Assembly (NCBI RefSeq): GCF_019565455.1
Contig: NZ_CP067377.1
Coordinates: 2,734,001-2,798,000, forward strand
Length of the DNA stretch: 64,000 nt
Origin: Flavobacterium oreochromis
Lineage (GTDB): Bacteria; Bacteroidota; Bacteroidia; Flavobacteriales; Flavobacteriaceae
Direction: 5' to 3'
A program made the translations under genes and the position numbers. Each line of letters opens with the position of its first letter. Within the stretch, counting starts at the first letter, position 1. Shown here piece by piece: positions 19,615-29,637 of this stretch. Under the pieces are notes generated by a model. That model worked only from the letters and a program-made list of their open reading frames with translations, ran no database searches and was not told the DNA's origin.

Positions 19615-21639
19615 ATGAAAAAAATTCTAGCATTAGTGTCCATGCTTCTTTGTGCAGAGCAAATAGAAGCACAATCCTATATAGGATTCTTACCTGATAA
19701 TTATAGTGGTGTACATGGAATGGTTTATAATCCAGCTACCATAGTAGGATCTCCCTATCGTTTAGATTTAAATTTAGTTTCAGCGAATGCTTTATTTAGT
19801 AATGATTATTTTGGAGCAAAAGTTACAGATCTCCTTAAAAAAGATTTTGATGTAGATCTTCAGGCTAAAAAATTTTCCTCGTTAAATAACAATGCAGTTA
19901 TAAATGCGGATGTATTAGGTCTATCATTTATGTTTAATATAGCTCCTAAACACTCTATTGGATTTTTTTCCAGAGCTAGAGGTAATACAAATCTACATGA
20001 ATTGAACGGAACTTTATTTGATAAAGTTCGAAAAGACTTTAAAGACATTACTGATTATCGTATAGAAGAAGGTGATTTTAATTTAGTAGCAAACACTTGG
20101 GCAGAGTTAGGATTGTCTTATGGAGCTATCATATTAAATAATGATAAATATTCATTAAAAGGAGGTTTATCCTTAAAATACATACAAGGTGTAGTTAATT
20201 CTTATGCTTATGGAAGAAATATAAGTGTATTTTATGATGCAGATAATATTGCCCAAAATAGAAAAATTATAGCTACTGGTGATTTTATTTTTGGGGGTAC
20301 TAGAGATTTTGATAAAATAGATAAAGAAGTTAAATTAAATCCTAATACGAGTAGTTTTGGTGCTGATTTTGGTGCTGTTTTTGAAATAAAAAATCAAAAT
20401 GTGCAAAAAAAATATGGACCTAATTATAAATGGAGATTTGGGGCATCTGTAACAGATATAGGGTCTATAAGATATAAATTAGATACACAAAAACATTACG
20501 AGTTTAATAGTGTTACCGTACAACAAATAAAAATTGAGTCAGAAAAAGATCTTGAAAAAGTTTTAGAACTGTTTGACCCTTCACCAGAAGAAGAAACATC
20601 TCAAAAAGTAATATTGCCTACAGCATTACATACTAATGTAGATTGGAATTTTTTTAGAAAATTTTATTTAAATCTTAATGCAGATTTTAATTTGAATGAT
20701 AAAAAAGCTTTAAATACCTTATCAATTGCAAATACTTATGCTTTAACACCACGTTATGAAACAAAGTGGTTTAGTTTTGCATTACCAATTAATTATATGG
20801 AATATAGGGGCGTAAATGTAGGGACAAGTCTTCGTTTAGGGCCTTTATTTGTAGGATCAGGATCTGTTTTATCAAATTTAATATCATCAGAATCTAAAGG
20901 AGTTGACTTATATTTTGGGTTAAAAGTGCCTATTTACAAAGGAGAAAAGAGAGTGAAACAACCTAAAGAAGAAGAAGAAGAAAAAATACAGCCAGTACCA
21001 GTAAAAGAAATATTAGATACAGACAATGATGGAATATTGGATGATGTAGACAAATGTATTAATGAAAAAGGACCTAAAGAAAATGCAGGATGTCCTTGGC
21101 CTGATACAGATAATGACGGAATTATAGATCCAGAAGATAAATGTATTGATGAAAAAGGGCCTAAAGAAAACGCAGGTTGTCCTTGGCCTGATACAGATGG
21201 AGATACAGTTTTAGATAAGGATGATAAATGTGTAAACGTTCCAGGAACAGTAGGAAATAATGGTTGTCCAGAAGTAACTCAAGCTGTTGTTAAAAAATTA
21301 AATGATTATGCAAAAACAATTTTGTTTGATGCAGGAAAAAATACATTTCAAGCTTCTACTTATCCAGTGTTAGAAGCAATGTCTGCCTTATTAAAAGAAT
21401 ATCCTACAGCTAAATTCTCACTAGAAGGACATACAGATAGTGATGGAAAAGCAGAAGTAAATAAAAAATTATCTGAAGCAAGAGCGTCTGCTATTAAAGT
21501 TTACTTAGTAAGTAAAGGAATTGATACCACTCGATTAACAACAGCTGGATTTGGAGAGTCAAAACCAATTGCATCAAATAAAACAAAAGCAGGAAAAGCA
21601 CTAAATAGAAGAGTAGAAGTGAAATTAATCATAGAATAA
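19615..21639 (+). CDS. DUF5723/OmpA-family outer membrane protein with TSP3 repeats
   Basis: This 674-residue protein has a signal peptide (ILALVSMLLCAEQIEAQ), a long beta-strand-rich barrel-like region (about 20-440), three acidic calcium-binding type 3 thrombospondin repeats (DTDNDGILDDVDKC, DTDNDGIIDPEDKC and DTDGDTVLDKDDKC, about 465-550) and a C-terminal OmpA peptidoglycan-binding domain with LEGHTDSDGK and NRRVEVKLI. This layout is a common Bacteroidota porin-like or anchoring protein. The domain order indicates it spans the outer membrane and binds the cell wall. The next gene encodes a small barrel protein and may be co-transcribed. Confidence 0.92.
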   Translation: MKKILALVSMLLCAEQIEAQSYIGFLPDNYSGVHGMVYNPATIVGSPYRLDLNLVSANALFSNDYFGAKVTDLLKKDFDVDLQAKKFSSLNNNAVINADVLGLSFMFNIAPKHSIGFFSRARGNTNLHELNGTLFDKVRKDFKDITDYRIEEGDFNLVANTWAELGLSYGAIILNNDKYSLKGGLSLKYIQGVVNSYAYGRNISVFYDADNIAQNRKIIATGDFIFGGTRDFDKIDKEVKLNPNTSSFGADFGAVFEIKNQNVQKKYGPNYKWRFGASVTDIGSIRYKLDTQKHYEFNSVTVQQIKIESEKDLEKVLELFDPSPEEETSQKVILPTALHTNVDWNFFRKFYLNLNADFNLNDKKALNTLSIANTYALTPRYETKWFSFALPINYMEYRGVNVGTSLRLGPLFVGSGSVLSNLISSESKGVDLYFGLKVPIYKGEKRVKQPKEEEEEKIQPVPVKEILDTDNDGILDDVDKCINEKGPKENAGCPWPDTDNDGIIDPEDKCIDEKGPKENAGCPWPDTDGDTVLDKDDKCVNVPGTVGNNGCPEVTQAVVKKLNDYAKTILFDAGKNTFQASTYPVLEAMSALLKEYPTAKFSLEGHTDSDGKAEVNKKLSEARASAIKVYLVSKGIDTTRLTTAGFGESKPIASNKTKAGKALNRRVEVKLIIE

Positions 21640-21685
21640 TTGTACTATTTTTTGTATCTTGAATGTTATTAAAATAAATCATGAA

Positions 21686-22285
21686 ATGAAAAAAATAGAT
21701 CTAAAAAGAATTAGTTTATTACTATTGTTTATCTCCTTTTTTTCCATTAATGCTCAAGAAAAAGGAACTAGTGAGTTTAAGGTCAGCTATGGATTGTTTT
21801 CAACAAATAACATTATTAATACTGTTACAGACATTTTAATTACCCCTGCAAGTTTAGGAGCTGTAACAGTTGAAAATAAAGTTAGTTCAGGAGTATTTAA
21901 TCTAGGATATAATTATACGATCATTAACAAATTAAATTTAGGGTTAGATTTTGCTTATGAAGCTTTTATTTCTGATGTAATATCCAATAACAAGTTTATT
22001 AATAAACAAAAAGAAGATGATTTTACCTTTGCTATAAAGTCTGATTATAATTATTTATCAAAAAACAAAATTAGATTATATTCAGGAGTAGGAATAGGCT
22101 ATACCTTTATACGAAATAGATCCAATAATTTATCATCAGAAGGTCTGTCTTTTGATAATTCAACTCGATTTAATTTTCAAATTACAGGTATAGGATTTAG
22201 ATATGGTGGAAAATTAGGAATAACGGCAGAAGCAGGATTAGGATATAAAGGAATTCTAAATGCAGGCATTTCATATCAATTATAA
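21686..22285 (+). CDS. Small outer membrane beta-barrel protein
   Basis: About 200 residues with a signal peptide ([17 protein letters not shown]) and alternating hydrophobic strands ending in aromatic or hydrophobic residues ([50 protein letters not shown]). This is the OmpW/PorT-like small-barrel pattern. The final residues SYQL resemble an outer membrane insertion signature, although not the usual terminal F. The start at 21686 (MKKIDLKR) is chosen because it begins the signal peptide; TTG at 21659 is upstream in frame. No specific function can be assigned. Confidence 0.8.
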   Translation: MKKIDLKRISLLLLFISFFSINAQEKGTSEFKVSYGLFSTNNIINTVTDILITPASLGAVTVENKVSSGVFNLGYNYTIINKLNLGLDFAYEAFISDVISNNKFINKQKEDDFTFAIKSDYNYLSKNKIRLYSGVGIGYTFIRNRSNNLSSEGLSFDNSTRFNFQITGIGFRYGGKLGITAEAGLGYKGILNAGISYQL

Positions 22286-22302
22286 GAATAATATATTTAT
22301 TT

Positions 22303-22331
22303 AAAAGGATGTTCAAATTGAACATCCTTTT
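22303..22331 (+). terminator. Terminator after the beta-barrel gene
   Basis: AAAAGGATGTTCAA and TTGAACATCCTTTT form a 14 bp perfect stem followed by T-rich sequence, just upstream of the pyrF promoter box. Confidence 0.88.
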
Positions 22332-22332
22332 T

Positions 22333-22340
22333 TATTTTTG
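22333..22340 (+). promoter_or_regulatory. Promoter -7 box for pyrF
   Basis: TATTTTTG matches TAnnTTTG and lies 16 bases before the pyrF ATG at 22357, directly after the terminator of the preceding gene. Confidence 0.55.
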
Positions 22341-22356
22341 CAGACAAAATTTTAAG

Positions 22357-23172
22357 ATGACAACACAACAATTAATCCATCAAATTCAACAAAAAAAATC
22401 ATTCCTTTGTGTAGGTTTAGATGTAGATTTACAAAAAATCCCTCAACATTTACTTAGTGCAGAAGATCCTATTTTTGAATTTAATAAAGCCATTATAGAT
22501 GCTACGCATGATTTATGTGTTGCTTATAAACCTAATATAGCATTCTTTGAAGCTTATGGGATTAAAGGCTGGATTTCTCTTGAAAAAACAATTCAGTACA
22601 TTAATAAAAACTATCCTGAAATTTTTACTATTGCAGATGCTAAAAGAGGTGATATAGGAAATACTTCTTCTATGTATGCTAAAGCCTTTTTTGAAGATTT
22701 ACAATTTGATTCAGTTACGGTTGCTCCTTATATGGGGAAAGATTCTGTAGAACCTTTTCTTACATTTCAAAACAAGCATACCATAATGTTAGCTTTAACA
22801 TCAAATGAAGGAGCCTTTGATTTCCAAACTTTAAGTGTTGAAGGAAAAGAGTTGTATAAACACGTTATAGAAACTTCAAAAAGATGGAAAAATTCAGAGA
22901 ATCTAATGTATGTTGTAGGCGCTACTAAAGCAGAATATTTTCAAGAGATAAGAAAAATAATTCCCAATAGTTTTCTATTAGTTCCAGGAGTAGGAGCACA
23001 AGGAGGAAGTCTACAAGAAGTATGCAAATATGGAATGAATGCTAATATTGGGTTACTTATTAATTCTTCACGTGGGATTATTTATGCTTCAAAAGATCAA
23101 GATTTTGCCGAAAAAGCAAGAGAAGAAGCACTCAAGTTACAAAAAGAAATGGAATTTATAATGGCTTTATAA
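22357..23172 (+). CDS. pyrF: Orotidine 5'-phosphate decarboxylase (class 2)
   Basis: About 271 residues, the size of the longer class 2 enzymes. Signature blocks are [41 protein letters not shown] and [18 protein letters not shown], where the Asp-Lys-Asp series of DAKRGD is catalytic. The end carries [10 protein letters not shown] and [10 protein letters not shown], which bind phosphate. It makes UMP in the last step of pyrimidine synthesis. ATG 22357 is preferred to an upstream in-frame codon because the intervening part lies in the terminator and promoter. Confidence 0.96.
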   Translation: MTTQQLIHQIQQKKSFLCVGLDVDLQKIPQHLLSAEDPIFEFNKAIIDATHDLCVAYKPNIAFFEAYGIKGWISLEKTIQYINKNYPEIFTIADAKRGDIGNTSSMYAKAFFEDLQFDSVTVAPYMGKDSVEPFLTFQNKHTIMLALTSNEGAFDFQTLSVEGKELYKHVIETSKRWKNSENLMYVVGATKAEYFQEIRKIIPNSFLLVPGVGAQGGSLQEVCKYGMNANIGLLINSSRGIIYASKDQDFAEKAREEALKLQKEMEFIMAL

Positions 23173-23278
23173 TGGCTTTATAATAACCTATACATAACAT
23201 AGAAATTAAAAGCAAATAACTAGTATCTAAGGGAAAACTTACATATTGGAATTAGTATGATTAAAAAATAAAAAATAA

Positions 23279-24115
23279 ATGATTTTTATTGATCAAGTAG
23301 GAACTCAACATACTTTTGAAACTACTCCTAAAAGAATAGTTTCATTAGTTCCTTCGCAAACTGAATTGTTATACGATTTGGGTTTAGAAGAAAAAATAAT
23401 AGGAATTACAAAATTTTGTATACATCCTTTTCATTTTAAATCTATTAAAGCTATTGTAGGGGGAACAAAAGATGTAAAAATAGAAAAAATAAAAGAATTA
23501 CAACCAGATATTATTATCTGTAATAAAGAAGAAAACACAAAAGAAATAGTTCAAGAATTAAGTCAAATTTGTCCTGTTTGGGTAACTGATGTTTATACCA
23601 TTCACGATAATAATAAAATGATTGAAGATTTTGGAAAACTATTTAATGTACGTACCGAAGCTCAAAAATGGATTGATAAAATTAATTTCGTTAAAAATGA
23701 TTTTCTTCATTTTATTCAAAATTATGAACAACAAACAGTCGCTTATTTTATTTGGGGAAAACCTTATATGGTAGCTGGTCGAGATACTTTTATTAATCAT
23801 TTATTAGAGTTAAATAAATACCAAAATATTTATGCTAATAATGAAAAATATCCTGAGCGCTATCCAGAAATTATTGTGCAAAAAATGCGTATTCAAGGTG
23901 ATCCAGACTTGATTTTTCTTTCCTCAGAGCCCTTTCCTTTTAAAGATGAGCATGCTTTTGAATTAGGACGTTATTCACATCATGCTAAAACCGTTTTTGT
24001 TGATGGTGAAATGTTTTCTTGGTATGGTTCTCGTTTAGTTAAATCTTTTGATTATTTTAAAAAATTACGTTTACGTATTGGTGAATTGCATTTACATCAT
24101 GGACATTCTCACTAA
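23279..24115 (+). CDS. TroA/BtuF-like helical-backbone metal receptor protein
   Basis: A 278-residue ABC-type binding protein fold: VSLVPSQTELLYDLGLEEKI, VGGTKDVKIEKIKELQPDII and FYHH-type C-terminal segments are typical of the periplasmic cobalamin/iron-complex receptor family. There is no signal peptide, so it may stay in the cytoplasm, as in many stand-alone flavobacterial members. No permease or ATPase gene is adjacent. The C-terminus is His-rich (ELHLHHGHSH), which would favour metal binding. The ligand is unknown. Confidence 0.82.
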   Translation: MIFIDQVGTQHTFETTPKRIVSLVPSQTELLYDLGLEEKIIGITKFCIHPFHFKSIKAIVGGTKDVKIEKIKELQPDIIICNKEENTKEIVQELSQICPVWVTDVYTIHDNNKMIEDFGKLFNVRTEAQKWIDKINFVKNDFLHFIQNYEQQTVAYFIWGKPYMVAGRDTFINHLLELNKYQNIYANNEKYPERYPEIIVQKMRIQGDPDLIFLSSEPFPFKDEHAFELGRYSHHAKTVFVDGEMFSWYGSRLVKSFDYFKKLRLRIGELHLHHGHSH

Positions 24116-24135
24116 AAAATATTGGTTCAAAAAAG

Positions 24136-24897
24136 ATGATTAACTATACTATTTATCAAAATACATCAAGTAATCAATGGGTTACTTTTATACATGGAGC
24201 AGGAGGAAGTTCTTCTATATGGTTTAAACAAATTAGAGAATTTCAAAAGTATTTTAACGTACTATTATTAGATTTGAGAGGGCATGGAGATTCAAAGAAA
24301 ACAAGTTTCTCAAAAAAATATACCTTCACAGCTATTGCTCATGATGTGTTAGAAGTTATAGATTATCTAAAAATACGATCTTCACATTTTATCGGAATTT
24401 CATTAGGAACAATAGTAATAAGACAATTAGCCGAAATGTATCCAGAACGAGTAGAAAGCATGATTATGGGAGGAGCTATTTTAAAAATGAATTTTCGTTC
24501 ACAAATATTAATGAGAGTAGGAAATGTCTTTAAATATATGCTTCCTTATTTAGTTCTTTACCGATTGTTTGCTTTTATTATCATGCCAAAAGAAAATCAT
24601 AAACAATCTCGTCTAATGTTTATAAATGAAGCTAAAAAATTATATCAAAAAGAATTTATAAAATGGTTTAAGTTAACATCAGAAATAAATCCCATATTAC
24701 GTTGGTTTAGACAAGTAGAACTAAATATTCCAACTTTATATATAATGGGTGAAGAAGATTATATGTTTTTGCCAACTGTCAAAAAGGTTGTAGAATCACA
24801 TTATAAAACAGCAAAGTTAACTGTTATAGAAAAATGTGGACATGTTGTAAATGTAGAACAAGCCCATATATTCAATAAAAAAGCAATTGATTTTTAA
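24136..24897 (+). CDS. Alpha/beta hydrolase
   Basis: A 253-residue alpha/beta-hydrolase fold protein. FIHGAGGSSSIWF contains the oxyanion-hole HG motif, DLRGHGDSKKT follows, GISLGT is the nucleophile elbow with the catalytic Ser, EEDYMFLP is near the acid residue and KCGHVVNVEQ carries the catalytic His. It starts 20 bases after the metal receptor gene and is probably co-transcribed with it. The substrate is not predictable. Confidence 0.9.
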   Translation: MINYTIYQNTSSNQWVTFIHGAGGSSSIWFKQIREFQKYFNVLLLDLRGHGDSKKTSFSKKYTFTAIAHDVLEVIDYLKIRSSHFIGISLGTIVIRQLAEMYPERVESMIMGGAILKMNFRSQILMRVGNVFKYMLPYLVLYRLFAFIIMPKENHKQSRLMFINEAKKLYQKEFIKWFKLTSEINPILRWFRQVELNIPTLYIMGEEDYMFLPTVKKVVESHYKTAKLTVIEKCGHVVNVEQAHIFNKKAIDF

Positions 24898-25157
24898 AAA
24901 AATTACAGTAGATAGACCATTAATTATTATTCATTTTTGCCATAAAAAGACACCTCTAATTTATAAGGTATAGCCTTTTATATTTCAAATATTTTTTACA
25001 AGTCCAATTAAAAATAATCTACTTATAAAAATAATATTATATTAATGGAATTAGATAATTAATAGTTATTTTTAAAATAATATTGTTTTAAAAAAAATAG
25101 AATTATTTTTATTGCAATATTCTAAATCATTTTAAAAGAATGTAGTATTTTTTAAAA

Positions 25158-25535
25158 CTATTTCTTGTTATTATTATTTACAAGGTTCATATATTTAATT
25201 CTCTCTTTATATAATTCAATTAATTCTAAATTATGATAGTAATCCAGAGAATTAGGATTTAAAATTTTTAGAATTTCTTCTCGTTGTAATATAAGTTCAT
25301 TTAAGTGCTTGATAGTTTTTTCATATCCATTTTCAGTAAAATATAGCAGACGAGGTTCTTTTACTTGATTAATGGTCGATAAAACAGTTTCTAATATTTG
25401 ATATTTAGTTGATGGAATCTTTTTTCCATTCTCATATCCATTATATGTTTGAAAAGATACGCCTATTAAATCAGCTACTTCCTTTTGTGTTAAGCCTTTG
25501 ATTTTCCTAGCTACTTTCAATTCTTCTGCATTCAT
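25158..25535 (-). CDS. XRE-family HTH transcriptional regulator
   Basis: 125 residues with an N-terminal helix-turn-helix: ELKVARKIKGLTQKEVADLI, then GVSFQTYNGYENGKKIPS, a typical Cro/CI-type motif. The C-terminal half is helical and charged, perhaps for dimerisation. It is divergent from the small gene at 25724, and the gap holds two long dyads likely to be its operator. The position at the border of the accessory region suggests a mobile-element or phage-type regulator. Confidence 0.85.
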   Translation of the reverse strand: MNAEELKVARKIKGLTQKEVADLIGVSFQTYNGYENGKKIPSTKYQILETVLSTINQVKEPRLLYFTENGYEKTIKHLNELILQREEILKILNPNSLDYYHNLELIELYKERIKYMNLVNNNNKK

Positions 25536-25640
25536 AATTTACTTTTTACTTTTGTTTAATTTTTAACATTATTACTTGTATTATAAAATATTTGATGTTT
25601 TATTTGTTGAATATCAAATATTTTATATATTTGTATCTGT

Positions 25641-25718
25641 AATTTTCACAGACAGTTTATGCAAATAATTTGCATATATAATTTTCACACATAGTTTACA
25701 CAAATTATATGTGTATAT
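25641..25718. promoter_or_regulatory. Tandem 39 bp operator-like repeat between divergent genes
   Basis: Two imperfect direct repeats begin AATTTTCACA at 25641 and 25680 (period 39). Each contains a dyad: TATGCAAATAATTTGCATA (25658-25676, perfect) and TACACAAATTATATGTGTA (25697-25715, imperfect). A partial third AGTTTGTGTATATAT follows at about 25719. The site lies between the XRE regulator and the gene at 25724 and is the obvious candidate operator for both. Confidence 0.65.
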
Positions 25719-25723
25719 AGTTT

Positions 25724-26023
25724 GTGTATATATTAAAAACAAATATACAAAAGTTTATGTCAGTTGATTCTACAAATACAATGAAGAAGAGGGAACTGTC
25801 TACATTAAAGCGTATTGAACTAGTTCAGCGTTCCAGTAGTCTTTTGATGTGTTTTTTTAATAAAGGATTTAGGAGTTTTGACGCTTTTAAAGCTGTTATT
25901 CAAAACTATTATCCTGAAATACCAGAGTCAAAAGTTTTTGATTTTTGGCATTTTAGAAACGTAAGTGAGGAAGTATGTGATAAGATAGAATTAGTTCTTG
26001 AATTATTAATAAATCAATCATAA
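25724..26023 (+). CDS. Small protein of unknown function under the divergent regulator
   Basis: An open frame of 99 codons; a later ATG (MSVDSTNTMKKREL) would give about 87 residues and fits the spacing to the operator better. The protein is mixed alpha-helical with no membrane segment or known motif: LKRIELVQRSSSLLMCFFNK, then ESKVFDFWHFRNVSEEVCDKI. I do not recognise it. Protein-like composition and the divergent arrangement with an XRE regulator and operator support a real gene. Confidence 0.6.
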   Translation: MYILKTNIQKFMSVDSTNTMKKRELSTLKRIELVQRSSSLLMCFFNKGFRSFDAFKAVIQNYYPEIPESKVFDFWHFRNVSEEVCDKIELVLELLINQS

Positions 26024-27006
26024 ATTAAAATTAGTATATTTAATTAATTTATAGTATTTTGAAAAAAAGTATTTTTAGATTACTTATTTTAATCCCTAAT
26101 TTTAGAATGATAAAAAATAATTCTAATAATTTGTCGAACTATAAAAGATATAAGGAAGTTTTTTCTTTACGATTATTATCATAAAAATTTGCTATAAAGC
26201 TAAGCTTTTAAATGACAGTATTAATGAAAATGGAGTAGGTGAAGATAGTAAGTCAAGTAAAACATTCTTACTAGTGTATTCTTTATTAACATTGAATTTT
26301 ATATATGAAAACTGTAAAAAGATAAGTATGTGTAATAACTGTATACTTTGGTTATTAATAGGTGTAATTCTAAATTTACTAGTTCAGAGTATTCTTTATT
26401 TGATATTATGATTATTATTTAATAATATGTTTTTTGAAAATATCTTGTTTTTCTTCTTAAATTATAATTTCTGAAAAAAACTTTAAAGCCTTTTATAATT
26501 AGTTATTTTATTAGGGATCTGCTCTTTTTAGTTTTTAGGTTTATTAGTTAAGAAGTCAGTTTTCCTATTTTTTGTTAAATAAGAATGTAAATATGTTTTG
26601 TTATTTACTTATAATAACATTAACTAATTATGATACTAATTTATGGATATTGGTCATTTAGTATTGTTTGCTTAACATAAACTGGATGTAAAATTATCCT
26701 TATTATGATCAATTAGTTATGGTTGTAATTATAGTTATGAAGATCTTATTTGAATTTAGATTCATCAAAAAACATTTTTTAACTATAATTAAATTTTTTT
26801 AAAAATAATATATGTTAGTAACTTAAAATTATATTAAGTAGCTATTAGATTTTTAATCTATTCTTTTTTATTTTGAAGAGTCAAAAAATATTTCTTATTT
26901 TCGATGATGATATGTTCTTAACTAAAGAATAATTAGACGCAAAAATATTTTATAAAACTTACTTACTCTATGCTTTGTTTATTATATATGTTGTAGAGGA
27001 TAGAGA
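26024..27006. other. Non-coding AT-rich stretch before the Rhs array
   Basis: About 980 bases with dense stops in all frames and no hairpin, repeat or RNA gene that I can recognise. It separates the regulator pair from the first Rhs tip. The Rhs frame at 27007 begins abruptly next to it, so the left junction of the array falls here. Confidence 0.5.
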
Positions 27007-28035
27007 GTGAAATATTATTACTATCCTTTTGGCTCCTTAATTCCTAATCGCCACGGATACAGTAAAGACTACCGTTACGGATTCCAAGGACAAGAAAAAG
27101 ATGACCAAATTAAAGGGGAAGGAAATAGTGTAAATTATGAAGCTCGTATGCAAGATACGAGAGTTGGACGATTTTTGAGTATTGACCCTTTAGCTAATAA
27201 ATTCCCTTGGTATTCTCCATATCAATTTGCTGGAAATACTCCTATCCAAGCAATAGATTTGGATGGCGCAGAAGAATATCATTATACTAGAATATGGGTT
27301 AATGGTAAGCCAATATTAAAATACACACATTCAAACGATATATATGAATACAAATGGAATCCACATAAAGATACTGAATCAACGGTAGGATTCTATTTGT
27401 GGGAACAGGTTAAAAATCCAAGAAAACTATATGTTGTTCATGAAGAAAGAGAAGGAACATGGGAAGAATTCGATAAAGTTAAATTTGTAACTTATGATGA
27501 AACTTGGACTTATACTTCACATGATAACATGGTAGAAAATAAAGATGGTGATTATGGTGGAGAGAGATATCAGTTTTATGCAATGAAAGGATTGCAGGCA
27601 GTTAGTGAAGAACAAAGAATGCAAGGTGGTGGAGGTTCGACTGTTAGTGGTTCAGTTGAATTGTCTAAATCTAGTTTAAGAGCTGTTAAAAGTCAAATAA
27701 AATCATGGAAAAACACTATTAGAAAATTTGATTTTACAAGTGCAGAAAAGAAAGCCCTTAAAACAGCAACTGGATATAGTAGACAGAGAATTGTTGATGA
27801 TGTAGCTATTATTGATCAATTTGGTTTTTATAATGAAACTTCGCATAGTCAGATTAATTTGATAAAAGAAGCTTTCAAAAGACATGGAGCTAAATCTATT
27901 GAAATTAGAACTAATTCAGTAAATGAAAAAATGAAAAAAATATTGGAATCTAGAATGAAATCAGGTAAGGGAATTTTTGGACTTAAAATTGAAAAAAATA
28001 TAGGTACTGGTTATAAACTATCGGGAAAATTATAA
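27007..28035 (+). CDS. Rhs tip 1: orphan RHS core with C-terminal toxin domain
   Basis: 342 residues. The first ~85 are the end of the Rhs shell: [52 protein letters not shown] and the core terminus AIDLDG. The remainder is variable, with a Gly-rich linker (MQGGGGSTVSGS) before a basic C-terminal domain (about 210-342) containing GYSRQRIVDDVAIIDQFGFY, SQINLIKEAFKRHGAKSIEI and GIFGLKIEKNIGTGYKLSG. I do not recognise the effector domain. The Rhs N-terminal body is missing, so it cannot be secreted as it stands. A candidate immunity gene begins 4 bases downstream. Confidence 0.8.
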   Translation: MKYYYYPFGSLIPNRHGYSKDYRYGFQGQEKDDQIKGEGNSVNYEARMQDTRVGRFLSIDPLANKFPWYSPYQFAGNTPIQAIDLDGAEEYHYTRIWVNGKPILKYTHSNDIYEYKWNPHKDTESTVGFYLWEQVKNPRKLYVVHEEREGTWEEFDKVKFVTYDETWTYTSHDNMVENKDGDYGGERYQFYAMKGLQAVSEEQRMQGGGGSTVSGSVELSKSSLRAVKSQIKSWKNTIRKFDFTSAEKKALKTATGYSRQRIVDDVAIIDQFGFYNETSHSQINLIKEAFKRHGAKSIEIRTNSVNEKMKKILESRMKSGKGIFGLKIEKNIGTGYKLSGKL

Positions 28036-28039
28036 TCTT

Positions 28040-28444
28040 ATGAGATTAAATGTATTAAAAGCTAAAATAGAGAGAAATAATTTATTGACAAATGCTGGAA
28101 AATACTTTATAGATGAAACTTCTGGAACAATAAAAGAATTGAATGAACAAGAAAAAAAAGCTTTAGTAGGAATTCAAAATAAAGATAAAGGAGTTTACAC
28201 TATTATTGGAGAACAGTTTGTTTATTATTTAACATCTTCTGGAAAGTGTGGGAAAATTTCGCATGATGAATTTATTGATGCATTACATGAAAATGCTTGT
28301 AGAATAGGAAAAGGCTACTTAAAGTTTAAATTTATGTATAAGAATATTGTTGTAAATAACAAAGACAAGGTGTGGTTACATAATGCCAATACTATGTTTT
28401 CCCTCTGGAATACAATCCTTTGGTTACAAAAACAAACCCCGTAG
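28040..28444 (+). CDS. Candidate immunity protein for Rhs tip 1
   Basis: 134 residues, no signal peptide, starting 4 bases after the tip 1 stop. This is the usual toxin-immunity spacing. Segments such as NKDKGVYTIIGEQFVYYLTS and KISHDEFIDALHENACRIGK suggest a mixed alpha/beta cytosolic protein. Its last ~20 residues (MFSLWNTILWLQKQTP) merge into the conserved cassette-end sequence, so the true C-terminus may be altered. No family recognised; the role is inferred from position. Confidence 0.55.
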   Translation: MRLNVLKAKIERNNLLTNAGKYFIDETSGTIKELNEQEKKALVGIQNKDKGVYTIIGEQFVYYLTSSGKCGKISHDEFIDALHENACRIGKGYLKFKFMYKNIVVNNKDKVWLHNANTMFSLWNTILWLQKQTP

Positions 28445-28638
28445 TCCCCAGCTCCCGCCCGAATCCTTTCGGGTGGTCAATCGATAACTATGGTTTTTCC
28501 AAATAATAATTGTTAAACTTTTCGATTATTTTTTGCGAATAATTCAATAACTTTATCTTGAAAAAACACAATAAGTCTTGCGAAGGGTAAGGAGTTTTTT
28601 ACTTCTTACCTTTCAAAAGAAAATTTATATGTTTTTGA

Positions 28639-29637
28639 TTAAGCTGCTTTTCTTTCGTATAGCTTATTATCTCTTACACAGGCGCAAATTCTATGCACTA
28701 GTTTGTTTCTAATATTGTTTATTATCAGCATTTTGTTTTTGCCTTCAGCTACTTTTCTTTCAAAATACTCTTTGAGTTCTCCTTTTGCTGAAATACAAGA
28801 AAGCGCACACATATGCAACTGTTTTTTGAGTGTTTTATTAGTCATATAATGGACTTTTGGTTTTGCTCTTACACTTTTTCCAGAACTGTATTCAAAAGGT
28901 ACTACACCGCAATAACAAGCTAATTGCCTTGGGTTTTCATACATTGTAAACTCATTGGTAAAACAAATCAACAACAAAGCGGTTACTTTTCCAACTCCAA
29001 CAACTGATGTTGTTTTTTCAAATAAATTGGTGAGTTTTTCATCATCTTTGATGACTTCATCCAATTCTTTCTCAATGTTTTTCAAATCTTTCTCTATTCC
29101 TTGAATGGTTGTTTTGGAATATTTTTCATTTAGCTTAGCCAGTTCTGGCTCAAAACTTTTGAGTTCATTAGTGTTTTTAATTAACAAGGCTTTGGTTTTT
29201 ACCAAATGATCTCTAAGAGTCAGTAACTTTCTAATTTTATCAATTACTTTTCTTGGTGGTTGATAAAACTGGGCTTCTTCTTGATTTTTCATCGCATAAT
29301 AGGCTATTCTTTCAGCATCTATTTTGTCATTCTTACCTCTTTGAATTCCTAAACTGCGAATAATTTTTAAAGACATTTCAACCCAAACAGAGAACTCTTT
29401 ATCAAGCAAATGGGGGATAATTATTTTGCCATATAAACCTGTATGTTCAAGGCAAACTAAGGTGTTTTTCGCATTAGATTGATTGGATTTCAACCAAGCT
29501 ATCAATTCTTTTAAACCTTTGCTATCATTAGTAAACTGATTGTGAATGCTGTTGTTTTTATCACCATTCAAAATCACTACTGCATCAAAATATTCTTTTA
29601 ACACGTCGATTCCTAGAAAATTGCTAAATTTACTCAT
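28639..29637 (-). CDS. IS110-family transposase (copy A)
   Basis: About 332 residues from MSKFSNFLGIDV, with a DEDD RuvC-like N-terminal domain (first Asp in FLGID; GKNDKIDAERIAYYA later) and a C-terminal Transposase_20 domain (TSVVGVGKVTALLLICFT, PRQLACYCGVVPFEYSSGKS) whose serine helps DNA cleavage. An in-frame MLILKSFS extension is possible. Copy A has Leu where copy B has Ser after GID (GIDVLKEYF against GIDVSKEYF). IS110 enzymes use a structured RNA to recognise both donor and target. Confidence 0.92.
   Translation of the reverse strand: MSKFSNFLGIDVLKEYFDAVVILNGDKNNSIHNQFTNDSKGLKELIAWLKSNQSNAKNTLVCLEHTGLYGKIIIPHLLDKEFSVWVEMSLKIIRSLGIQRGKNDKIDAERIAYYAMKNQEEAQFYQPPRKVIDKIRKLLTLRDHLVKTKALLIKNTNELKSFEPELAKLNEKYSKTTIQGIEKDLKNIEKELDEVIKDDEKLTNLFEKTTSVVGVGKVTALLLICFTNEFTMYENPRQLACYCGVVPFEYSSGKSVRAKPKVHYMTNKTLKKQLHMCALSCISAKGELKEYFERKVAEGKNKMLIINNIRNKLVHRICACVRDNKLYERKAA

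Noticed and set aside
25641-25718. Short direct repeats considered as a CRISPR array
   Set aside because: Only two to three units, no constant repeat with unique spacers and no cas genes; the dyads and divergent genes fit an operator better.
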